Source: an uncultured Methanobrevibacter sp.
GTDB lineage: Archaea; Methanobacteriota; Methanobacteria; Methanobacteriales; Methanobacteriaceae
Length of the DNA: 19,876 nt
Assembly (NCBI GenBank): GCA_902783085.1
Contig: CACZPT010000162.1
Location: forward strand, 1 to 19,876
Reading direction: 5' to 3'
The translations under genes and the position numbers were made by a program. The first letter of the stretch is position 1. Every line of letters starts with the position of its first letter. A model generated the notes under the pieces. It worked only from the letters and a program-made list of their open reading frames with translations. It ran no database searches and was not told the origin of the DNA. This document shows, in pieces, positions 1 through 5,873 of the stretch.

Positions 1-664
1 ATGTACTATGGCATTTTAAAGTGAGATTGGAAAATACTAAAATATAGACACAATTACCATAAATTTTTAATGTCGAGAACTATAGTTATTTAAATTGTTT
101 TTTCTTTTTAAAAAATTTTGCGAGGATATAATTTTCAACCATAAATTTTGTGCTGTTTTTCCTTAGAATTTTTGAATTTGAGAGTATATTGATGGTTATT
201 TTCATCTATTGGGGATGTGAAATTTTTAAGCAAAAATGCCTTTTCATTTCCTCACATTGTAATGAATTTTTTCAAACTCTCAAACATTGTTACTAAATAT
301 TTTGTGGGGGGTTTAAATTTGATACTAATTCTTGTTATTGTATGTTTTTTCACATGGAGGTATTTTGAAAATATTTATTATTAATGAAATTGATATTATT
401 TAGTATATTAATAATCGTTGGTGATAGTTTGTGAATAACAGATTAAAGATTATTTGGGACTTCACTAGCAATTAATTTCAATAAATGCATTGTATGATAT
501 TCAACTGGGGTTAGTGTGTGTTATTCAATGTTTTTATTGTATTGCTAATTGGGGAATTTGCTAAGTATAATAAATTATACTCTTTCCTTTTTGTTAGCAT
601 GAAGCTTTTCGATTAGATTTAGTGAAAAGCTATTATTATATAAATTAAATTTTATGGTGGTAAT
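1..664. other. Gene-poor AT-rich region upstream of galU
   Basis: I see no credible protein gene here on either strand. The first 24 bases could be the last codons of a gene that begins outside the window (an open frame ending at TGA, 22-24), but this cannot be tested. Four G runs (211-214, 304-309, 507-510, 551-554) stand out in otherwise AT-rich DNA. Inverted repeats are present: 177-185 with 276-284, an 18-bp palindrome at 564-581, and an 8-bp pair at 603-610 and 624-631. The last part must contain the galU promoter. The rest may be untranslated leader, a structured RNA, or decayed sequence. Confidence 0.6.
564..664 (+). promoter_or_regulatory. Probable galU promoter and leader with two inverted repeats
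   Basis: The perfect palindrome AGTATAATAAATTATACT (564-581) contains TATA-like sequence and could be the galU core promoter. About 20 bases downstream, AGCTTTTC (603-610) and GAAAAGCT (624-631) would form an 8-bp hairpin with a 13-base loop in the leader. A second TATA-like stretch lies at 637-645. The ribosome binding site is GGTGG just before the ATG at 665. Which TATA is used cannot be decided from sequence. Confidence 0.4.
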
Positions 665-1516
665 ATGAAAGCGGTTATTCCTGCTGCTGGTTTTGGTACA
701 AGGTTTTTACCGGCTACTAAAGCACAGCCTAAAGAAATGTTGCCGGTTTTTGACAAGCCTACTATTCAATATGTAATTGAAGAGGCTGTTGCTTCTGGTA
801 TTGATGATATTTTAATTGTAACTGGTAGAAATAAACGTTCAATAGAAGATCACTTTGATAAGTCTTTTGAATTAGAGCAAACTTTACAAAGTGCTGGTAA
901 AGATGATAGATTAAAACAAGTTAGAGACATCACAGATTTGGCTGATATTTGTTATGTTCGTCAAAGAGACCAAAAAGGTTTGGGGGATGCAATTTATTGT
1001 GCTAAAAAGCATATTGGTGGTGAAGCATTTGCAGTATTGCTTGGTGATTCTATTACAAAAGGGTCTGTACCATGTACTAAACAGTTAATTGATGTTTATG
1101 AAAAATATAATGCTTCAGCTATTTCTCTTGAAGAGGTTCCACGTGAAAAAGTTGAAAGATATGGTATTATTAAAGGTGAAGAAGTGGAAAAAGATATCTA
1201 TAGGATAGATAAACTTGTTGAAAAACCTTTAGCACATCAAGCACCTTCTAATTTAGCTATTATGGGTCGTTATGTATTAACTCCAGATATTTTCGATAAA
1301 ATCGATGAAACTGAACCTGGTGTTGGTGGGGAAATACAATTAACTGATGCATTATCAAAACTTGATTCAATTTATGGAAATACTTTTGAAGGAAAAACTT
1401 ATGATATTGGAAATCGTTTTGAGTGGTTAAAAACATCTATAGAATTTGCTATGGATGATAATGAATATAAAAACGATTTAATTGAATATCTAAAAAAAGT
1501 AATTAGTCAAAATTAA
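665..1516 (+). CDS. galU: UTP--glucose-1-phosphate uridylyltransferase
   Basis: This 283-residue protein should make UDP-glucose from UTP and glucose-1-phosphate, supplying activated sugar for surface glycans and glycolipids in the cytoplasm. The N-terminus carries the nucleotidyltransferase signature AAGFGTRFLPATKAQPKEM at residues 7-25, with the G-x-G-T-R nucleotide loop and the P-K-E-M lysine. Further family motifs are LGDSI near residue 127, VEKP near 184, the SNLAIMGRY stretch near 194-202 and a GGEIQLTDAL stretch. The length fits bacterial and archaeal GalU (about 280-300 residues). The start is fixed by a GGTGG site 5 bases upstream and by the standard MKAVIPAAG beginning. It is monocistronic, with a terminator-like hairpin right after the stop. 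Confidence 0.95.
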   Translation: MKAVIPAAGFGTRFLPATKAQPKEMLPVFDKPTIQYVIEEAVASGIDDILIVTGRNKRSIEDHFDKSFELEQTLQSAGKDDRLKQVRDITDLADICYVRQRDQKGLGDAIYCAKKHIGGEAFAVLLGDSITKGSVPCTKQLIDVYEKYNASAISLEEVPREKVERYGIIKGEEVEKDIYRIDKLVEKPLAHQAPSNLAIMGRYVLTPDIFDKIDETEPGVGGEIQLTDALSKLDSIYGNTFEGKTYDIGNRFEWLKTSIEFAMDDNEYKNDLIEYLKKVISQN

Positions 1517-1548
1517 AGGTCTATTGGCCTTCAATTTCTTTTTTTTTA
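1516..1548 (+). terminator. Hairpin plus T-run terminator of galU
   Basis: AAGGTC (1516-1521) pairs with GGCCTT (1526-1531) around a 4-base loop, with one G-U pair. A T-rich tract follows at 1535-1548. It begins at the galU stop codon and lies between converging genes. Confidence 0.6.
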
Positions 1549-1573
1549 TAAATGAGATGAGATAATGGATTAA

Positions 1574-2617
1574 TTATTTCATATACAATATATATTTTCC
1601 AAATTTCGGGATTCTATAAATAATAACAGTTGTAAGATAACTGAAAAATATTAATAAAATCCAAAGAATCATTGCTTTTGTTGGTTCTGAGAATGGTAAT
1701 TGAACAATAAGTGGAAGCAAAGGTATTCTAAATATGTTATGCACTAAAAATACTGCAAATGAATATTTAGATAAAAATGTAACAAGAGGATAAGCTTTAA
1801 CATCACCTATTCTAGAACATAACTCAAATAATGCAATTGATTCGGTTAAGATAAATGGGAATTCATACCATAAGAAAAAGTCATATCCTATGATAAATGA
1901 GTAATACTGGAATAAAACACATATAATAAATGAAATTACCGTTACTAATCCTAATATTTTAGATGAAATCTTTTTGAACTGTCCTTTTTTAACCAAATAT
2001 CCTAAAATAATGTAGATTCCATAAATTCCACCACTAAATCCTAAGCAGTACTGGATATTTATATTTTTAATACCATGCATATCCAATACTAATGTAATGA
2101 ATGGTAATAGAAATGCTAGAAGTGTAAATGCAATTGTTGCATTCCAAATAACTGAAGTATCGTATTTTTCAAGTGCACTTGCAACAAACGGCATTGAAAG
2201 ATACATTCCAATAATCATTGGCATATACCACATATGACTAAAGAATAGATTTCCAGCTTCTCCAATATTGACTTGGGTAGCGTTAACAGTAATAAATTGC
2301 AGACAAACTGCATATATTGCTGCCCAAATAATTGTGATAATAATTAGATCTTTACAGTTATTGGCCCAGAACTTTTGAACACGTTTATCATCATAATGTC
2401 TGTCTAATAAAAGATATCCAGTAATCATTAAAAAGAATGGAACACCGATACGGCCAATAAAGAGGGATGCAAAATTAAATATTCTTGAAAAAAGTGTATA
2501 GTTCAGTATTGAATCAGATGAGATAATATAAATTCCATCTGTTGCGTGAATATATAAAACGGTTAAAATTGCAATTGCACGTACAAGATCAATCCACTCA
2601 ATTCTATTTTTACCCAT
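1574..2617 (-). CDS. Acyltransferase 3 family integral membrane protein
   Basis: This 347-residue polytopic membrane protein has the features of the acyltransferase 3 (OafA/WecH-like) family, which moves acetyl or other acyl groups onto sugars or other surface molecules. The N-terminal motif D10-x2-R13 with H24 in the first helix matches the family's conserved Arg and His. The stretch PFFLMITGYLL around residue 60-70 is the usual second-helix signature. About ten hydrophobic segments follow to the C-terminus. The acceptor cannot be read from sequence; cell-surface glycan is a reasonable guess given GalU next door, but the two genes converge and are not one operon. The start is supported by GGAGG nine bases upstream of the ATG and by a TATA box further up. 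Confidence 0.85.
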   Translation of the reverse strand: MGKNRIEWIDLVRAIAILTVLYIHATDGIYIISSDSILNYTLFSRIFNFASLFIGRIGVPFFLMITGYLLLDRHYDDKRVQKFWANNCKDLIIITIIWAAIYAVCLQFITVNATQVNIGEAGNLFFSHMWYMPMIIGMYLSMPFVASALEKYDTSVIWNATIAFTLLAFLLPFITLVLDMHGIKNINIQYCLGFSGGIYGIYIILGYLVKKGQFKKISSKILGLVTVISFIICVLFQYYSFIIGYDFFLWYEFPFILTESIALFELCSRIGDVKAYPLVTFLSKYSFAVFLVHNIFRIPLLPLIVQLPFSEPTKAMILWILLIFFSYLTTVIIYRIPKFGKYILYMK

Positions 2618-2633
2618 TATTTTCCTCCATTTT

Positions 2634-2680
2634 ATCTAATTCAATTAGTAGCATTATCTATTTTTTTTATAAATGAATTT
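2634..2680 (-). promoter_or_regulatory. Promoter of the acyltransferase gene
   Basis: On the minus strand, TTTATAAA (2666-2673) sits where an archaeal TATA box would place the start of transcription near 2640, giving a leader of about 25 bases with a GGAGG site. The 197-base gap to the radical SAM stop is otherwise AT-rich with no gene; A-rich plus-strand tracts near 2755-2790 could serve as T-run terminators for the radical SAM transcript. Confidence 0.5.
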
Positions 2681-2814
2681 TCCTGTTACAAATTAAAATT
2701 AGAAATGTGACTATTGTAATAATAAGTTCCAGTAAAACTTAAAAACACTATAATTTTTCATTTGTTTTTTATTTTTAATAAAGTTTTTATTCTATTTAAG
2801 TTTTAGATTAAAAT

Positions 2815-3942
2815 CTATTTCATAGCTAAATCCATTATGCTAAATGGGTCACCTTCTTTTCTGGGTCTTGCATCTGAAAAACCGGGAATTGCATTTTTAG
2901 CAAATTCTTTATTCATTCTTTTTGAAACTTCGCCGAATATCATTTTATATGCCTGACATTGTGGGTCTACGGCTTTTGGTGTTTTGTTGGCTACAATTCC
3001 ATTATATGGACATCCGCCTTCGCAGTATTTAACATATCTGCAATGTTTACAGTTTTCATTGACATATTCTCTGAATTCTTGAAGTTTTGCCCATGCATCG
3101 GATTCTTTTAAATCATCGAAACTTGGATTGCTTTTTACATTTCCTAAAACATATTCGGGCATTCCTACAAATCTGTAACATGGATATATTGAACCATCAC
3201 AGCCAACGGCCAGTGTTGTTCCAATGCAGTCTGCAAAGGTACATAATGTTCCTCGCCTTCTTAATGTGCTTTTACAGATATGGTCTAAATCCATAACGCT
3301 GAATTTATCTAAGTCATATAGGTATTTATCTAACCAATCGATTAGTAATTTTCCGTGTTCTTCTTGGTTAAGTGCCCATGGGTCGGCATTATCTCCTCTA
3401 AGTGATGGAAGTGCTGCGTGTATTTTCAGATTCATTTTATTGTCTTTGAAAAAGTCGTATAATTCGTCACTATAGTCTTTTGAGTAATCTGTAACTGTTA
3501 AAACAAAATTAATTATTAGTCCTTTGCTTTTAGCTAGTTGATATTTTGACATTGTTTTATCAAAGTAGCCTTCACCACGTTGATAATCATTAATTTCGCG
3601 AGGTCCATCTATACTGGTACTTATCACAACATTGTATTGTTTAAACAAATCAATTAAATCATCATCAAGTAACCAGATATTACTTTGAAGTGAAAAACCT
3701 TCAAAATTATCAAGGCAGGATAGCTTTTCCAGTGCTTGTTTGTAGAAATCATATCCTGCAAGTAGTGGTTCACCGCCATGAAATGTAAAGTGAACTTTGT
3801 CATCTCTGAAATCTTTTAACCAGGTAAAGATTTCATCAATTATACTTATATCCATCATTTCTTTTTTATTTTCAGAACCCCAACAGTATTTACAGTTTGA
3901 TGGACAGTTTAGTGTTGGAATTATCATTACATGAAATGTCAT
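2815..3942 (-). CDS. SPASM-domain radical SAM peptide-modifying enzyme
   Basis: This 375-residue enzyme has the radical SAM cluster motif C13-x3-C17-x2-C20 close to the N-terminus, the SAM-binding GGEP at 56-59, and a C-terminal SPASM domain. The SPASM cysteines include the CDGSIYPC stretch followed by GNV, then a C-x2-C-x5-C-x3-C block and a final Cys in the DPQCQAY stretch. Such enzymes carry two auxiliary 4Fe-4S clusters and modify peptides or proteins (sulfatase maturases, RiPP enzymes). The start codon lies one base after the stop of the small Cys-rich gene, so the two are probably translationally coupled. From memory this matches the methanogen radical SAM family TIGR04083, whose partner is a Cys-rich peptide; that needs an HMM check. 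No sulfatase is encoded in the window. The chemistry is unknown. Confidence 0.88.
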   Translation of the reverse strand: MTFHVMIIPTLNCPSNCKYCWGSENKKEMMDISIIDEIFTWLKDFRDDKVHFTFHGGEPLLAGYDFYKQALEKLSCLDNFEGFSLQSNIWLLDDDLIDLFKQYNVVISTSIDGPREINDYQRGEGYFDKTMSKYQLAKSKGLIINFVLTVTDYSKDYSDELYDFFKDNKMNLKIHAALPSLRGDNADPWALNQEEHGKLLIDWLDKYLYDLDKFSVMDLDHICKSTLRRRGTLCTFADCIGTTLAVGCDGSIYPCYRFVGMPEYVLGNVKSNPSFDDLKESDAWAKLQEFREYVNENCKHCRYVKYCEGGCPYNGIVANKTPKAVDPQCQAYKMIFGEVSKRMNKEFAKNAIPGFSDARPRKEGDPFSIMDLAMK

Positions 3943-3943
3943 T

Positions 3944-4153
3944 TTATCCGTAAATTTTATTCAGTTCATTTAAAAGTTCTTTTTTATCATCATCAGGTAT
4001 ATTATCATTTACAAAGTAGATATAACCGCATTCTTCACATTTAACTGTATCTAACTCTGCGTGTGCACGATGATTATCCAACATTTTTCTGTGAGCAATT
4101 TTATCTTTTGAACCACATTTTGGGCATGGCGCTAATAATTCTTCTAGTTTCAT
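3944..4153 (-). CDS. Small Cys-rich CxxC/CxxC protein, likely radical SAM partner
   Basis: This 69-residue protein has two cysteine pairs, C10-P-K-C13-G and C39-E-E-C42-G, separated by 25 residues rich in His, Lys and Asp. The layout suggests a zinc ribbon or other metal site. An acidic, helical-looking C-terminus ends in NKIYG. The frame is open further upstream, but I place the start at 4153: AAGGTGA lies four bases before this ATG, and the upstream extension falls in promoter-like AT-rich DNA. Its stop is one base from the radical SAM start, so it is the first gene of a two-gene unit. It resembles what I remember of the methanogen Cys-rich peptide family TIGR04165, named as a presumed substrate of the adjacent enzyme. 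A plain zinc-ribbon protein is the alternative. Confidence 0.75.
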   Translation of the reverse strand: MKLEELLAPCPKCGSKDKIAHRKMLDNHRAHAELDTVKCEECGYIYFVNDNIPDDDKKELLNELNKIYG

Positions 4154-4157
4154 TATA

Positions 4158-4200
4158 TCACCTTGTTTTAATTTTATAGTTATCTTAATATTTATAGTTA
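4158..4200 (-). promoter_or_regulatory. Promoter of the Cys-rich peptide/radical SAM unit
   Basis: On the minus strand TATAAATA (4189-4196) is a good TATA box about 25 bases above a short leader carrying AAGGTGA (4158-4164). The ten-base sequence TTTATAGTTA occurs twice in direct orientation on the plus strand (4173-4182 and 4191-4200), one copy overlapping the TATA box and one close to the expected transcription start. The repeat may be regulatory or chance in AT-rich DNA. Confidence 0.5.
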
Positions 4201-4254
4201 AGTTTAAATAATTGATATTTTTGACTACAATTTTTTTAAATGACTTCAACAAGC

Positions 4255-4305
4255 TTTAAATAGAAAATAATCTAATATAACCTTATTAATTAGCTGTTGG
4301 GGTGA
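4255..4305 (+). promoter_or_regulatory. Promoter and ribosome binding site of the 61-codon gene
   Basis: TTTAAATA (4255-4262) is a TATA-like box that would start transcription near 4285. GGGGTGA (4299-4305) is a strong ribosome binding site before the ATG at 4310. Together they support the small gene as real. Confidence 0.5.
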
Positions 4306-4309
4306 TTTT

Positions 4310-4495
4310 ATGCCTTATGATTGGTATGATTATTTTAGAAAAATTAGAAGTGAGCAAACATTAAAGGAGGTGGATGATTATATAAGGGAGGACGTATGGT
4401 GTGAGCCTCAAGAAGTGGTTAATTTTAAAAACTGGATTACAACCGAGGACAAAATAAGAATTGAGTTATTTTTCAGATTATTGTATTTAACGTGA
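4310..4495 (+). CDS. Small hypothetical protein (61 aa)
   Basis: I do not recognise this 61-residue protein. It begins MPYDWYDYF, is rich in aromatic and charged residues with one Cys, has no signal peptide or membrane segment, and looks soluble and helical (RSEQTLKEVDDYIRED). It is credible as a gene because it has its own TATA-like box and a GGGGTGA ribosome binding site five bases before the ATG. It is transcribed away from the Cys-rich peptide unit, with 156 bases between the two start codons. Its last nine bases overlap the 3' end of the converging aldo/keto reductase gene. It could be a truncated remnant of a longer protein. No function is inferred. Confidence 0.6.
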   Translation: MPYDWYDYFRKIRSEQTLKEVDDYIREDVWCEPQEVVNFKNWITTEDKIRIELFFRLLYLT

Positions 4496-5710
4496 TATTA
4501 TTTTATTAAAAAGTGTAAAAATCGGAAGACCAACATATTTTATAAAAGCTATTTTATATTTAAATCCATGTCCCTCAAATTCATTGGCCACTGTTTTAAG
4601 TTCTTCTATAATGTTTAATTTTTGAGGACATTTCCTTAAACATTTACCGCAACCATTACACAACCCGGCATTTGTTGGTCTGTTCATAACGCCTCCAAGG
4701 TAGTGATAATAGTTAAATAAGGAATCAGTTAAAAGCCCTTTTTCATTAAACAAATGCTTTTCATTATATATCTTCATACATTCCGGAATATTAACTCCTT
4801 GAGGACAAGGCATGCAATATCCACATGTTGAACAGTTTATTTTAAGTAACCTGCTCAAAACACGTTTTACAAGCTCGATAGTTTCCATATCTTCAAGAGT
4901 CATTGACAGCACATCAGTATTATTTGCAATTTCTATATTTTCATAAATCTGATTTAAATCGTTCATTCCCGAAAATACTGTGGTTATATTTCTATTATTC
5001 AAGACCCATTCCAGCGCCCATTGTGCATTACTTTTATTCGGATTTGCATTTTTAAAAATTTCTTCTGCTTCTTTTGGCATTTTACCTGCAAGTATCCCAC
5101 CTTTTAAAGGTTCCATTACAAAAATGCCCAGCCCTTTTGATGCAGCATATTCAATTCCATCATAACTTGCCTGAATATTTTCATCAAAATAGTTATATTG
5201 GACCATTACTACATCCCAATCATATAAATCAATTAATTTCTCAAATTCTTCTTTAGATCCATGATATGAAAAGCCAATATTTCTAATTTTGCCTTCTTTT
5301 TTGGATTTTGAAATAAACTCTTTCAGGCCTTTTTTAAAAAGTTGTTTTATGGTTTTTAAATCGACTGAGTGTATTAAATAATAATCAATTGTTGTAACTT
5401 TCAGGCGCTGGAGTTGTTCGGTTAATATTTTCTCCATATCTTCATATTTTTTAACTTGAAATGATGGAAGTTTTGTTATTAATTTAACTTTGTTTTTATA
5501 TTCGTCTGTCAATATTTCGCCTAAAAACTTCTCGCTATCCCCATAGATATATGCAGTATCGATTATATTTATTCCATGGTCAATTCCATAATATATCTGT
5601 TCTTTGGCTTTTTTTCTATCGATTTTACCATTTTTTAGGGGTAATCTCATTGCTCCAAAACCAAGTGGTGATAATTCATCACCGGTTTTTTGAATAAGTC
5701 GATTTCTCAT
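4487..5710 (-). CDS. Aldo/keto reductase with C-terminal 4Fe-4S domain
   Basis: This 407-residue protein is an NAD(P)-type aldo/keto reductase barrel (about residues 1-270) fused to a ferredoxin-like tail. The catalytic tetrad is visible as D51, Y56, K80 and H114. The tail has a CSTCGYCMPCP block and a CNGCGKCLRKCP block, the second being a classic C-x2-C-x2-C-x3-C-P 4Fe-4S motif. Such fusions are common in anaerobes and probably pass electrons between ferredoxin and a nucleotide cofactor or a carbonyl substrate; the substrate is unknown. No ribosome binding site is seen before the ATG at 5710, while a TATA box lies at 5761-5770, so translation may use a short leader without one. The promoter is shared divergently with a metal ATPase and contains repeated palindromes. 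Confidence 0.88.
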   Translation of the reverse strand: MRNRLIQKTGDELSPLGFGAMRLPLKNGKIDRKKAKEQIYYGIDHGINIIDTAYIYGDSEKFLGEILTDEYKNKVKLITKLPSFQVKKYEDMEKILTEQLQRLKVTTIDYYLIHSVDLKTIKQLFKKGLKEFISKSKKEGKIRNIGFSYHGSKEEFEKLIDLYDWDVVMVQYNYFDENIQASYDGIEYAASKGLGIFVMEPLKGGILAGKMPKEAEEIFKNANPNKSNAQWALEWVLNNRNITTVFSGMNDLNQIYENIEIANNTDVLSMTLEDMETIELVKRVLSRLLKINCSTCGYCMPCPQGVNIPECMKIYNEKHLFNEKGLLTDSLFNYYHYLGGVMNRPTNAGLCNGCGKCLRKCPQKLNIIEELKTVANEFEGHGFKYKIAFIKYVGLPIFTLFNKIISR

Positions 5711-5746
5711 ATTTTATTGTTTTATTTTTTTTACTATAAAATCTTT

Positions 5747-5869
5747 TGAGTAATACTCACTATATAAATAAACTTAAAAAAAGTAATACTTTTATATATG
5801 TCTGACCACATAGTAATACTGAGTATTTAAATGAATTAAAAAAAAGTAATACTTTTGGCTGTTAGGTGA
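5747..5869. promoter_or_regulatory. Divergent promoter with four AGTAATACT palindromes
   Basis: Four copies of AGTAATACT (a palindrome around a central A) are centred at 5753, 5786, 5816 and 5849, spaced 33, 30 and 33 bp, close to three helical turns each. The perfect dyad is 13 bp at site 1 (5747-5759), 15 bp at sites 2 and 4 (5779-5793 and 5842-5856, identical AAAAGTAATACTTTT), and 9 bp at site 3, which also overlaps a 13-bp palindrome AATACTGAGTATT (5815-5827). TATA-like boxes are TATATAAATA (5761-5770, for the minus gene) and TATTTAAAT (5824-5832, for the plus gene). AGGTGA (5864-5869) is the ATPase ribosome binding site. Site 1 and sites 3-4 abut or overlap the core promoters, which favours repression, probably by a dimeric, perhaps metal-sensing, regulator. 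Confidence 0.75.
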
Positions 5870-5873
5870 TAAA

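Noticed and set aside
3087..3475. Two plus-strand frames opposite the radical SAM gene
   Set aside because: They are antisense to the SPASM and radical SAM coding region, with no promoter or ribosome binding site.
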